Counted from the stretch's first letter, positions 7,092 through 16,038 are shown. The stretch is 64,000 nt of DNA from Granulicella mallensis MP5ACTX8 (GCF_000178955.2 NC_016631.1:6076001-6140000); one strand, 5' to 3'. Notes: generated by a model not told the origin, from the sequence alone. Made by a program: numbers and translations.

Positions 7092-9974
7092 ATGTCTAGC
7101 AAACTCTCCAACAGCTTGATGAATCGCCCGACGGCCCAAGATGCCGTTGCCCTCCCCGAAACCGCAGGGTCCGACAGTCTTCTGAACAGACGAAACTTCC
7201 TCGCTGGCGTGGCAGGAACCGCACTGCTGACTGCGGTGCATCCATCTAAAGCCCTGGCGCAGGACAGCACCTCTCTCAATCTCGCAAAGGTCGCCACGCC
7301 TTCGAGCCTCTATATCTCCGGCGACACCAACCTCACCGCATTGAACGACGGCAACACCCCCGCCAATTCGCGCGATCAGGTTCATGGCTCCTACGGCAAC
7401 TGGCCCAAAACGGATACCCAATGGGTGCAGTACGACTGGAGCAAGCCGGTCACCACGAACAAGGTCGACGTTTACTGGTGGATGGATCGCGGCGGCGTAG
7501 GCGCACCGAAGTCCTACCGGATTCTCTACTGGAACGGAAGCGACTTCGTTCCGGTTGCAAACGCCCAGGGATTGGGAGTTGCCGCAGACACCTTCAACAC
7601 CACCACCTTCGATGAAGTAAAGACAGACAAGCTGCGTCTTGAGATCGCCTCGGACGGCACGCACTCCACCGGCATCCTCGAGTGGCAGGTGCTTAGTTCG
7701 GGTCCTGTTCCCGACTTTCCTCCGACCGTCAACGCCGGCATCGACCGGACGGTCGTACTCGGCGGAGAGACGTACCTCATGGGCAAAGCGGACTGGCTCA
7801 AGCCGGCGCGGGGCAACACGGCTCGCTGGACCAAGGAAGCCGGCCCCGGCCATGTGCTCTTCGCGGACGCTGCCGCGCCCAACACCAGCGCGGCCTTTTC
7901 CGCACCGGGCGACTACGTACTCAAGCTGACCGCCAACGGCAGCCAGGAGCAGGTCACTTCCACGCTCAAAGTACGCGCGGAGGTTGCCCCACCGAAGGAT
8001 CGGCTCGACGTCGTTTATACCAAGAAGTATGCGATCGATAGCCCGCTGTGGAATGCGCGTGCCAAGACACTGATCGTCAGCTGGATTCCCCATTGCATCG
8101 AGTACTGCGAGCGCACCGACCTCACGCAGGGACAAGGTGGCATCGACAACTTCATCGAAGCCGGCAAGGCTGTTCGCGGTGAACCGCACGCTCGTCATAA
8201 GGGCTACGTCTTCGCCAATGCGTGGGTCCACCAGACGGTGGAATCCATGTGCATCGCGCAGATGGTCGATCCGCAGGGAGATCCCGAGATCATTGCGGCC
8301 CAGGCCAAGATGAAGGAGACGTTGGAGCGCTGGATTCCCATCATCCTCGCCGCGCGCGAGCCCGACGGCTATCTGCAGACGGCTTACACGCTGGCGGACC
8401 GCAGCCACTGGCCGGAACGCTGGTCGCCCGCGCAACGCGGCAACCACGAGGGCTACGTCTCCGGTTACTTCATCGAATCCGCGATCAACCACTACACGCT
8501 GACCGATGGCCAGGATCTGCGCCTCTATGACGCTGCCAAGAAGCTCGCCGACTGCTGGGTGGCGAACCTCGGTCCCGGGAAGAAAGCGTGGTTCGACGGA
8601 CACCAGGAGATGGAGCAGGCACTCGTCCGCTTCGGGCGCTTCGTCAACGACATGGAAGGCAATGGACGCGGAGACTCGTACATCAAGCTCGCCAAGTTCC
8701 TTCTCGACTCCCGCCGCGGCGGTCAGGAGTACGACCAGAGCCATCTGCCTCCGGGCCAGCAGTACGAAGCCGTAGGCCACGCCGTGCGCGCGACCTACTT
8801 CTACTCCGGCATGGCCGACATCGCCGCGGAGACTGGCGACAAGGACTACCAGAGCGCGGTGATCTCACTCTGGGACAACATGGTCAACCGGAAGTACTAT
8901 CTGACCGGCGGCATCGGCAGCGGTGAAACCTCCGAAGGGTTTGGCCCGAACTATTCGCTTCGCAATGAGGCCTACTGCGAATCCTGCTCCAGTTGTGGGC
9001 TCATCTTCTTCCAGTACAAGCTCAACCTCGCCTATCACGACGCCCGCTTTGCCGACCTCTACGAGCAGACGATGTACAACGCTCTGCTGGGCGGCGTGGA
9101 TCTGGCGGGCAAGAACTTTGCCTACACCAACCCGCTCACCAATACGCTGCGTACCCCCTGGCACGTCTGCCCGTGCTGTGTCGGCAACATTCCCCGCACG
9201 CTGCTCATGATGCCGACGTGGAGCTACGTGAAGGGCAACAAGGGACTCTACGTCAACATGTTCGTCGGCAGCCGCATCCACGTCGGCAAGGTAGCGGGCA
9301 CGAACGTGGAGATGGTGCAGAAGACCAACTATCCCTGGAGCGGCAAGGTAAGCATCACGGTCAATCCAGAAGAAGCCAGGACCTTCTCGGTGTACGTGCG
9401 CATTCCTGACCGCAACACCAGCGAACTGTACACAGAGACGCCGGTGGTCAGCGGGATGAAGAGCTTTGCCGTCAACGGTCACGAGGTAAAGCCTCGTATC
9501 GAGAAGGGCTATGCCGTCGTCACGCGCGAGTGGAAGACCGGCGACCGCATCGATCTGGAGCTGCCGATGGAACCGCAGCGCGTCAAAGCAGACAGCCGCA
9601 TCAAGGCCGACGTCGATCTGGTCGCGCTGAAGTACGGCCCACTCGTCTACAACGTGGAGACTGCGGACCAGCACAATCTCGAACAGGCATTGAGCGATGC
9701 TCCGCTCAAGATGGAGTGGCGGCCCGACCTGCTTGGCGGTGTGATGGCGATGAGCGGCAAGTGGCAGGACGGCACGCCCATGCTGGCCGTTCCAAACTAT
9801 GCGCGCATGAATCGCGTCGAAGTCCCCAGGGAGCAGACTGCAGGAGATCCCTCCGTCAACTACGCACCGGGTTCAACGACGAATGCTGGGGCCAATCCCG
9901 CAGCCGCTGCGAATCAGCGCCGTATTCGCATGAGGACGGTTCAATCCAAGGTCTGGATGAAGAACCAGGTCTAG
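7092..9974 (+). CDS. Tat-exported GH127 beta-L-arabinofuranosidase with discoidin-like and Ig-like modules
   Basis: A 960-residue secreted enzyme. A twin-arginine signal is present (N-R-R-N-F-L at residues 32-37, hydrophobic stretch, then A-L-A-Q). Next comes a discoidin-like module (about 55-205: W-V-Q-Y-D-W, V-D-V-Y-W-W, I-L-E-W-Q-V), an Ig/PKD-like module (about 210-300), and a GH127 (former DUF1680) catalytic domain. The metal/thiolate centre of GH127 is intact. C-E-S-C supplies Glu630 and Cys632, and H-V-C-P-C-C supplies Cys695 and Cys696; by alignment to HypBA1, Cys695 would be the nucleophile and Glu615 the acid/base. HypBA1 removes beta-L-arabinofuranose from hydroxyproline-linked arabino-oligosaccharides. 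A GAAGGAG Shine-Dalgarno precedes the ATG. The 121-base gap from the dehydrogenase carries operator-like repeats, so it may have its own promoter. Confidence 0.93.
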   Translation: MSSKLSNSLMNRPTAQDAVALPETAGSDSLLNRRNFLAGVAGTALLTAVHPSKALAQDSTSLNLAKVATPSSLYISGDTNLTALNDGNTPANSRDQVHGSYGNWPKTDTQWVQYDWSKPVTTNKVDVYWWMDRGGVGAPKSYRILYWNGSDFVPVANAQGLGVAADTFNTTTFDEVKTDKLRLEIASDGTHSTGILEWQVLSSGPVPDFPPTVNAGIDRTVVLGGETYLMGKADWLKPARGNTARWTKEAGPGHVLFADAAAPNTSAAFSAPGDYVLKLTANGSQEQVTSTLKVRAEVAPPKDRLDVVYTKKYAIDSPLWNARAKTLIVSWIPHCIEYCERTDLTQGQGGIDNFIEAGKAVRGEPHARHKGYVFANAWVHQTVESMCIAQMVDPQGDPEIIAAQAKMKETLERWIPIILAAREPDGYLQTAYTLADRSHWPERWSPAQRGNHEGYVSGYFIESAINHYTLTDGQDLRLYDAAKKLADCWVANLGPGKKAWFDGHQEMEQALVRFGRFVNDMEGNGRGDSYIKLAKFLLDSRRGGQEYDQSHLPPGQQYEAVGHAVRATYFYSGMADIAAETGDKDYQSAVISLWDNMVNRKYYLTGGIGSGETSEGFGPNYSLRNEAYCESCSSCGLIFFQYKLNLAYHDARFADLYEQTMYNALLGGVDLAGKNFAYTNPLTNTLRTPWHVCPCCVGNIPRTLLMMPTWSYVKGNKGLYVNMFVGSRIHVGKVAGTNVEMVQKTNYPWSGKVSITVNPEEARTFSVYVRIPDRNTSELYTETPVVSGMKSFAVNGHEVKPRIEKGYAVVTREWKTGDRIDLELPMEPQRVKADSRIKADVDLVALKYGPLVYNVETADQHNLEQALSDAPLKMEWRPDLLGGVMAMSGKWQDGTPMLAVPNYARMNRVEVPREQTAGDPSVNYAPGSTTNAGANPAAAANQRRIRMRTVQSKVWMKNQV

Positions 9975-9981
9975 CGATGCC

Positions 9982-11196
9982 CTACCAGGCAGCCTGCAGG
10001 GTCTCTACGCCTCGCACCGTGCTTAGATGTAGCCAGCGAAGATCGTCGAGATTGGTCAGTCGCATATCGGGGATGCGGCGAAACAAAGTGCGGAGCGCAA
10101 TTTCAAGCTCTGCCGTAGCGAGCATGGCTCCGATGCAGTAATGGGCGCCTGCCCCGAAGGCAAGGTTTCGTGAGCCTGGGTCGGATCGGGTGATGACTAG
10201 ACGGTCGGGGTCGATGAACCGTTGCGGATCGCGGTTGACGGCTCCCAGGCAGATGACGATCGTCTCTCCTTCGGAGAAGGAGATGCCTTCGAACTCCATG
10301 TCTTCCAGGGCATGACGACTGGTGATCTGCAAAGAGGTCTCATACCGGAGGCATTCGTTAATGCACGGTGGGATCAGTGAATGATTCTGCCGGACGAGTT
10401 CAAGCTGGTCCGGGTTGCGATAGAGGCTGATCAGAATGTTTGCGACCATGTTGATGGTCGTCTCGTGTCCTGCGACGAAGGTGATAAAGATGCTCGCAAC
10501 AATCTCTTCATCCGTCAGACGCTGGCCGTTCTCCTCTGCAGTGAGCAGCGTCGAGATAAGATCGTCGCCAGGCGACTGACGAAGCTTGCGCAACTTCCTG
10601 GTGAAGAACTCGTCTAGGCTTTTCGTGGCTGCATTGGCAGCTTCGATCTGGTCCATGCTTATCTCTGCGATATCGAGGACGCGGAGAAATGGCCGAACCA
10701 TGGCAGCTCCTTCCGTGAGCAGAAAGAGTGTCTCCTCTTCGTCCAGCCCCAGAAGGATGCAGATGGCAGTAATAGGCAGGGGATAGGCGAAGTGTTTGAC
10801 TAGATCGACTGAACCTTTGTCGATGAAACTATCGACGAGATGCTCCGTAGTAGCTTGCAGATTACTTCTGAATTCGGCGATCCGTTCCGCATTGAAGGTT
10901 TTCATGAGGAGGCCCTTCATATACGTATGCTCCGGTGGGTTCAACATCAGGACGGAGCGATGCACGGTCTGAAAGGCAGCATCCTTCGTGCGTTCTTCAC
11001 CGTGACGCATGTGAACATACGCAAGATATTCTTTACCCCACCGTTTATCTCTTAAGAGCATCTCTGTGGTCGCGTAAGATCCTGTTGCCCAGATGCCGGG
11101 CATGAGAGGAACGAATGCACCTTCTTTACGAAGCCGTTCATAGACCGGGTAGGGATCTGCATAGAACGAGGGACTGGAGAAATCTGCCATCTTCAT
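9982..11196 (-). CDS. Cytochrome P450 monooxygenase
   Basis: A 404-residue soluble bacterial P450. The heme-binding loop F-G-A-G-A-H-Y-C-I-G places the axial thiolate at Cys354. The I-helix oxygen-activation motif reads AGHETT, and the K-helix ExxR reads E-C-L-R in NECLRYETSLQ. No membrane anchor is visible. An AGAGGAA Shine-Dalgarno lies seven bases before the ATG. It begins 46 bases after the KASIII-like gene on the same strand, so the two probably form an operon and may act on one product. No ferredoxin or ferredoxin reductase gene is nearby. It is convergent with the GH127 gene, only seven bases apart. Substrate is unknown; carotenoid or polyketide oxidation is only contextual inference. 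Confidence 0.93.
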   Translation of the reverse strand: MKMADFSSPSFYADPYPVYERLRKEGAFVPLMPGIWATGSYATTEMLLRDKRWGKEYLAYVHMRHGEERTKDAAFQTVHRSVLMLNPPEHTYMKGLLMKTFNAERIAEFRSNLQATTEHLVDSFIDKGSVDLVKHFAYPLPITAICILLGLDEEETLFLLTEGAAMVRPFLRVLDIAEISMDQIEAANAATKSLDEFFTRKLRKLRQSPGDDLISTLLTAEENGQRLTDEEIVASIFITFVAGHETTINMVANILISLYRNPDQLELVRQNHSLIPPCINECLRYETSLQITSRHALEDMEFEGISFSEGETIVICLGAVNRDPQRFIDPDRLVITRSDPGSRNLAFGAGAHYCIGAMLATAELEIALRTLFRRIPDMRLTNLDDLRWLHLSTVRGVETLQAAW

Positions 11197-11242
11197 GCTG
11201 TGTTCCTCTTGTGAAAGCTACGTTCGCAACAATAGGAGAGCG

Positions 11243-12286
11243 TCAGAACTGAAATGAAAACGAGGCGAAGGACATACCAGCGCTTCCTACCCATCCGGCA
11301 AGCGTCTCGCCCCTCTGAATCGTTCCCTCTTCTTGCGCCATGGCGATTGCCGCAGGGACAGAGGCTGAGACAAGATTTCCGTAATCGGGATAGATGAACC
11401 TGATCTTGTCCTCCACGCCGACCGCGGCCCCCATATCCATCCACAACCGCTTGGATGCAGCGTGCGGAAAGATCTCCTTGATCTCGTCATGAGGGATGGA
11501 GAGGCGCGTGAAGATTTCTATGCCATGTTCCTTTCCAAGACGGAACATATCGTTACCGAAAGCTGTGAACTGGTTGGGACCGTTGCGTCCGAGGCGTGGT
11601 TGTGGCTGGCAATACCGGTCGAAACCCTCCAGAGGCACGGAGCAGAGATCGCTGAGATCGGCCTGGCTACTGAAGTGGAACTCCCATGGCCTCGAGTCGT
11701 CGCGAACCAGAAAAGTTGCGGAGGCTGCCTCTCCTACTGTGTATGCAGGAAAGTTCCATTCGACCTCATCGACGTTGTCGAGGTGGAAACACCCTGGATT
11801 AACGCGGCCTCCGGGATGCATACTGAATTCGCAGTTGACGATCAGAGCATTTTTATACAGACCAGTGCCGAACATGCTGTAGGCCACAAAGATGGCTCGC
11901 ACCCAGCTCATGCAGGCATCAACAATGTCGAAGCAATGGGCCTGCGGCATACCAAAAGCAGCGCCTACCATGTAGGCCATTGCGGGTTCGAGGAAGCCGC
12001 GATCGACGCCGGTGTAGATGATGAGATCGACATCCGATCTTCTGACCCCTGCCTGATCGAGCGCCCCAGAGATGGCTTGTTGTAGAAGATCGAACGGCTT
12101 TTCGCCGTCCCCTAACCAATGTCTTTTATTCGAGCCCGAATAGATCAGGTAGTACCCTATGCGTTTGAGGGCATCGCGCAGTTGCTCACTGGTCAGATCG
12201 ACGCTTTGTTCCGTCACCATGGCTTTGATTCTGCGGTTGTCTATTACCTGTGACGGCATGACCGCCTTGACTCCTGCAATTCTCAT
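11243..12286 (-). CDS. 3-oxoacyl-ACP synthase III (KASIII/FabH)-like enzyme
   Basis: A 347-residue thiolase-fold condensing enzyme or acyltransferase. The catalytic triad is complete: Cys125 in DIVDACMSW, His275 in IFPHAASK and Asn304 in YGNLVSAS. The His-Asn spacing (29) is close to that of FabH. The active-site motif D-A-C-M-S-W and the long first third (R-H-W-L-G-D-G) differ from housekeeping FabH. It therefore more likely belongs to the specialised FabH-like group that starts or transfers acyl chains in secondary metabolism (inference). GAGGAG precedes the ATG. The P450 gene follows in the same operon. A palindrome with TATCGAC/GTCGATA arms lies in its upstream region. Confidence 0.88.
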   Translation of the reverse strand: MRIAGVKAVMPSQVIDNRRIKAMVTEQSVDLTSEQLRDALKRIGYYLIYSGSNKRHWLGDGEKPFDLLQQAISGALDQAGVRRSDVDLIIYTGVDRGFLEPAMAYMVGAAFGMPQAHCFDIVDACMSWVRAIFVAYSMFGTGLYKNALIVNCEFSMHPGGRVNPGCFHLDNVDEVEWNFPAYTVGEAASATFLVRDDSRPWEFHFSSQADLSDLCSVPLEGFDRYCQPQPRLGRNGPNQFTAFGNDMFRLGKEHGIEIFTRLSIPHDEIKEIFPHAASKRLWMDMGAAVGVEDKIRFIYPDYGNLVSASVPAAIAMAQEEGTIQRGETLAGWVGSAGMSFASFSFQF

Positions 12287-12682
12287 TGTCTTCTCCTCGT
12301 GAAAGGCCAGAAGAGGCCACTAGCCTTCATGGAAGGCTGGTGACTTGCAAATTCCATCGCCTGACACTCTGCAAAAAAGCGATTCTCCACTGCACGAACG
12401 CATGTAAGCCTTCGTTCGACAGGTAGATAGAAATTACTTAAGAACGATGTGAGGTATCGACACGACGTCGATATTTAAGTAAATAGAATTTATGGGAGAG
12501 TAATGGGGACCGTATGCCTAATCAAGGTCTATTCAGTAAAGCTCAGCAAAAGGGTCTGATAGAAAGCCCTGTACAAAAGGTAACGTTGCACGAATAGTAG
12601 CACGGCAGCCTGCAGGATCAAACGAAATATTGAAGGCAAAAAATGAACACTGAATTAAATCAGTAGAGATCTGATAACAGCG
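12287..12682. promoter_or_regulatory. AT-richer intergenic stretch with a palindrome at 12455-12473
   Basis: About 400 bases without a gene, noticeably richer in A+T than the flanks. The one clear structure is the inverted repeat TATCGAC-acgac-GTCGATA at 12455-12473, flanked by ACTTAAG (12437-12443) and TTTAAGTAA. It lies about 170 bases upstream of the KASIII-like start and could be an operator for that operon. Nothing else is recognisable. Confidence 0.35.
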
Positions 12683-13177
12683 TTATTGCGGAGGAGCATC
12701 GGTGTTGCTGATGTCTTCCACTGCCTTCCAGTGTCCATCGATCTGTTTCTTATACAAAGTAAGATACTTATAGCGGCTTGTCACTGGAGACTTTGTCTTT
12801 GGATCGGTCACCGTCATCGTCGCTACCCCTTTTATGTACGCAAGGTCACCGCTCTTCGAAACGACGGTTGAGGTTGCAGTCCAGTCCATCGCTATATTGG
12901 GATCGGCAAAAAGAACATCGGCGATCGCGCGAATTGCAACCTTTCCATGGGCTGCCGGCATGCCTTGCAGCATGAGTGTTGCGTCGTCGGCATAGTAGCT
13001 AACGATCTTATCGATATCTTTAGCGGCAACATCCCGGCGCCATGATGCTTCGATACTGTGAAGAGCTTCTAAATCTGCAGTCTGGGTATCACTCTTTGCC
13101 GCATAAGCCAGCGATAGACAGATCGTTGAGAGGATGCAAAGTCCAACCGCGTATCCAGAGAGTGTTTTATAAGTCAT
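12683..13177 (-). CDS. Secreted SnoaL/NTF2-like protein (DUF4440 type)
   Basis: A 164-residue protein. I chose the ATG at 13177 (MTYKTLSGYAVG) because a signal peptide then starts at once (G-L-C-I-L-S-T-I-C-L-S-L-A-Y-A-A); the longer frame would add a proline-rich non-signal stretch. The mature part has the cystatin-like/NTF2 pattern of small SnoaL-like proteins: I-E-A-S-W-R-R-D-V-A-A-K-D, Y-Y-A-D-D-A-T-L-M, and a C-terminal G-H-W-K-A-V-E-D. Such proteins bind small hydrophobic ligands or act as cyclases or isomerases. No catalytic role can be assigned. It stands alone on the minus strand with about 400 bases on one side and 520 on the other. Confidence 0.7.
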   Translation of the reverse strand: MTYKTLSGYAVGLCILSTICLSLAYAAKSDTQTADLEALHSIEASWRRDVAAKDIDKIVSYYADDATLMLQGMPAAHGKVAIRAIADVLFADPNIAMDWTATSTVVSKSGDLAYIKGVATMTVTDPKTKSPVTSRYKYLTLYKKQIDGHWKAVEDISNTDAPPQ

Positions 13178-13700
13178 CGTAGCTTTCTCGATTTGATGGG
13201 AATAAAGCGCTCGGAAGGGAACTGAGCCACACAAACGAATATCTGGCCCAGGTGGGCATGTTGGACGCAATCATCACATATTGCGTATGACCTGGCAACT
13301 TCATTCTGATGGTGGATAGTGAATAGCAGATGAACCTGACAAGTTGGCCTCGATCATTACACCTCGGCTTCGCCACGCTTCAATTTCTCAACTGGTGGAA
13401 TCTCGCAGAGCAGCTCAGCGGGGAGTTTGGCGCTTTCGACGACGGCAAGATGGACTCGATACCAGGAAACTGTATGGAACGGCTGGCAGGTTCGAATCCT
13501 CTTCATCGTCATACCGAGGTCAGTTCCACTGTGCGTCTCCTGGGGGCACGTGTCGCCACTGCGGCCTCTGATAAAGTTTCTTACGAATCAAAATTTTTGA
13601 AGACTCCTCCGCGAATCTTGAGTTATAGTTGCTGCTCTGAGCGTTTAGGTTAGCGTTCAGGTATCTAAATCAAACATACAAAATAGAGAAAGAGGGAAAT
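13178..13700. other. Gene-free stretch of about 520 bases
   Basis: No convincing coding sequence. A GGTTCGAATCC at 13491-13501 resembles a tRNA T-loop, but the T-stem does not pair and no acceptor stem or cloverleaf can be drawn. The end near 13620-13700 presumably holds the promoter and Shine-Dalgarno (AGAGGGAAAT) of the next gene. Confidence 0.5.
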
Positions 13701-14144
13701 ATGTCGAGCACCCCCACCACCAAGCAAGTTCAGAGTCCCCTCAATTTGAAGTTGACCATCACCAAGGGGAAAAACGAAGCGATTCTGAAATATTTGGGTG
13801 ACCCAGAAAATTCCAAGGCAATCGAGGCGGGATTGAAGAAAGTAGGAACGGTACATTTTGCGCGTTTTCTTCCAGAGCCAGGGTTCCTCCTGGGACTCTC
13901 ACAGACTCTGTGGGTGATAACCGAATTCGACGGCACTTTCGATGACTACATTACAGACTTCGTTAACGCGATGGGCCCGGTCTTCGATGCCCTGCTCTCC
14001 TTCGTGGATGCCCCCCCACCCTTGCCTGTGGAAGATCCTAAGAATAGCGCTGCCTTCGGAAAGTGGGTCAAAGCTAACGATCACGCCAGCAACCTATACT
14101 CGGCCTACCCCAATTTGACGGTGCAAATGATCCTGAATAGCTAA
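13701..14144 (+). CDS. Conserved hypothetical protein, possible alpha/beta-barrel fold
   Basis: A 147-residue cytoplasmic-looking protein without signal or membrane segment, preceded by GAGGGAAAT. Its core V-H-F-A-R-F-L-P-E-P followed by L-W-V-I-T-E-F-D-G-T-F-D-D-Y-I-T-D-F-V resembles small ferredoxin-like (dimeric alpha/beta barrel) domains that I recall near peroxidase-like enzymes; this is a weak memory-level match. It ends in a proline-rich linker and a short C-terminal helix. Two strong hairpins separate it from the mono-heme protein gene on the same strand, so the two may be co-transcribed with processing between. Function unknown. Confidence 0.7.
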   Translation: MSSTPTTKQVQSPLNLKLTITKGKNEAILKYLGDPENSKAIEAGLKKVGTVHFARFLPEPGFLLGLSQTLWVITEFDGTFDDYITDFVNAMGPVFDALLSFVDAPPPLPVEDPKNSAAFGKWVKANDHASNLYSAYPNLTVQMILNS

Positions 14145-14175
14145 TCGCTAGCTTAAATAATCGCCGAAACAATCT

Positions 14176-14207
14176 GCACAGGGCCCATGTACATCGGGGC
14201 CCTGTGC
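14176..14207 (+). terminator. Strong hairpin after the 13701-14144 gene
   Basis: A perfect 11-base inverted repeat, GCACAGGGCCC (14176-14186) with GGGCCCTGTGC (14197-14207), encloses a 10-base loop. No T-run follows, so it may be an RNA stability element rather than an intrinsic terminator. Confidence 0.5.
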
Positions 14208-14227
14208 GCGTTAAGGAGTCGATTTGT

Positions 14228-14269
14228 CACGGTGCGGGAGGGCGAAGAGATTCGGCCTCCCGCACCGTG
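14228..14269 (+). promoter_or_regulatory. Long hairpin with GAGA tetraloop in the leader of the mono-heme protein gene
   Basis: The 14-base arm at 14228-14241 (CACGGTGCGGGAGG) pairs perfectly with 14256-14269. Inside it, after one mismatch, CGAA (14243-14246) pairs with TTCG (14251-14254) around a GAGA (GNRA-class) tetraloop. It ends 24 bases before the Shine-Dalgarno CAGGAGA of the next gene. It could be an attenuator or mRNA-protecting structure. Confidence 0.5.
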
Positions 14270-14306
14270 CAAGATCTGTTTCTGTCTTAAAAACAGGAGA
14301 CCAAGT

Positions 14307-15992
14307 ATGAAATATCTTTTCGTCATTGCGCTGATCATGACCGGGACCTTGCTTCCGGCACAAACTATTCCTTCGGACGCGGCTCCCAACTGCCCGGTTT
14401 CTTCGACGACGTTCGATCAATGGTTCCAGTCGGGGAAACCTGCCGTGGACGGGGTCGTTAATCCCGCGAATAGCGTTGGCTTTGCTAAAGGGAGCACATG
14501 CAACTTCTACGCATGGGCAAAACAGATGTTCCTCTGGGTGACGTCGGAGTCGGGCGGCGGCCGCGTCTTCGACTCAGCGGCTTTCTATGATGTTTCTCCT
14601 CCCGACAGCGGCAAAAGAACGTTCCTCCGGCACGATAACAGTAATGGTTCGTTTATTCATTCGATGATGCTGCGGGCCGCAAAAGGAGGTCCCCATGATT
14701 TGCCGATCATCGAGGACAAATCGGGCCAGCTGTTCGAGGTGATGGAGCCACCTATCGATCATTCAGGAAAGCAGATTGTCGTTAATAGCGCAGGCAATCT
14801 CGTGGAAGTGAGCAAGGCGTCGATCACATCGAATCACAGGTTGGCGTTTCAGGATAAAACTGGCAATAAGATCGAGCTACCGTCTGCTGGGATTCGCAGA
14901 AGTGAGTCCTTGCCGACGGACACGATCCAGACGGCAGAGGAGTTCATGGTTAACGGAGAACCGGTGTTCATCGACTCCAGCGGCAATATCATCAACGTGG
15001 AACAGGGGCAGGCAGGAGGCTCCGGAGTTTTGGAAACGCAACAAGACGGCCTGGTCTATTACTTGACGATGACAAACGATGTCTACGCCTACTTCCTGAC
15101 AAAAGTTAAAAATGAGGCCATCGCTAACGCGGAATTTCCGACAACGCAGGCAGAGCTTAACGACATCAAGAAATATGCTGCCGCCAATGGGAAGCCAGGC
15201 TTTACCGACGAACAGGCGCTCACCGTGGAATTAAAGAGTTCCTGGATTGAAGTAACCGACGCCACGAAAAGCAACTACATCACGACGACGGCCATGATTC
15301 CCGTTTACGACACGTCTAACCCACAGAAGTGGGTTCAGACAAGCCAGAGGAAAGCCACGCTGGGGTTGGTCGGCTTGCACATTGTGGGCAGCGTCAAAGA
15401 CCATCCGGAGATGATCTGGGCTACGTTCGAACGCTTCGGGAACACTCCAAATGGTGCATACACATATACCAAGGCGGACGGGACGACTGGAACTGTCCTT
15501 CAGAGCACAGACGGCAATTGGCTGTTCTCAAAAACGGGTTCGACCGCCCCGTTTAATATCGCGCATATGACGGCAAAAGAAGCGAGCATTATCGCTGCAG
15601 CCAAGCAGACGATCAGTCCCAGCGACTCCTTGCGAGTCTACGCATGGGGTGCGGGCCCCAACAACGCGGAGTCTAACAGCTATCTCATTTCAATTCATAA
15701 CAGTGTAAATACACTCATGCCTAAAGGCGATATCCGCTCCAATTACTTCCTCGTTGGGGCTACCTGGACGACGAATGGTACTGCACCTCCAGTCGGAATC
15801 ACAGGATCAACCAACGTCGCCAACTCGACGATGGAGACGTACACACAGAGCACAAAGAGCACAGACAATGTTAGAGGGTGCTTCCTGTGCCATACAGGAT
15901 CATTGGCTCCAGGCACAATAAGCCACATCTTCGGGGGCGACACGAACGGACTGCAGCCGCTGTTCCCAGCGAGCAGTGGTAACTCCAGGTAG
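14307..15992 (+). CDS. Secreted protein with one C-terminal c-type heme motif
   Basis: A 561-residue protein. I placed the start at ATG 14307 because CAGGAGA lies six bases upstream and a clean signal peptide begins there (MKYLFVIALIMTGTLLPAQ). The long middle part has few recognisable motifs: W-A-K-Q-M-F-L-W-V-T-S near the N-terminus, and L-H-I-V-G-S-V-K-D-H-P-E-M-I-W-A-T-F-E around residue 350. Near the C-terminus, C-F-L-C-H at residues 525-529 is a canonical heme c attachment site. The product is therefore probably a periplasmic mono-heme protein, perhaps the electron-transfer tail of an unknown oxidoreductase. No partner oxidase or reductase is adjacent. I do not recognise the family by name. 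Confidence 0.75.
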   Translation: MKYLFVIALIMTGTLLPAQTIPSDAAPNCPVSSTTFDQWFQSGKPAVDGVVNPANSVGFAKGSTCNFYAWAKQMFLWVTSESGGGRVFDSAAFYDVSPPDSGKRTFLRHDNSNGSFIHSMMLRAAKGGPHDLPIIEDKSGQLFEVMEPPIDHSGKQIVVNSAGNLVEVSKASITSNHRLAFQDKTGNKIELPSAGIRRSESLPTDTIQTAEEFMVNGEPVFIDSSGNIINVEQGQAGGSGVLETQQDGLVYYLTMTNDVYAYFLTKVKNEAIANAEFPTTQAELNDIKKYAAANGKPGFTDEQALTVELKSSWIEVTDATKSNYITTTAMIPVYDTSNPQKWVQTSQRKATLGLVGLHIVGSVKDHPEMIWATFERFGNTPNGAYTYTKADGTTGTVLQSTDGNWLFSKTGSTAPFNIAHMTAKEASIIAAAKQTISPSDSLRVYAWGAGPNNAESNSYLISIHNSVNTLMPKGDIRSNYFLVGATWTTNGTAPPVGITGSTNVANSTMETYTQSTKSTDNVRGCFLCHTGSLAPGTISHIFGGDTNGLQPLFPASSGNSR

Positions 15993-16001
15993 GGGTACTT
16001 T

Positions 16002-16038
16002 GCGTCGGAGCAGCCGCTGCTTGCGGCCGTTCCGACGC
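16002..16038 (+). terminator. Hairpin downstream of the mono-heme protein gene
   Basis: GCGTCGGA (16002-16009) pairs with TCCGACGC (16031-16038), with further pairing of GCCGC and GCGGC inside. It lies 10 bases after the stop codon. No clear T-run follows. Confidence 0.5.

Noticed and set aside
13478-13520. tRNA-like GGTTCGAATCC
   Set aside because: The T-stem does not pair (GCAGG against CCTCT) and no acceptor or anticodon arm can be formed around it.
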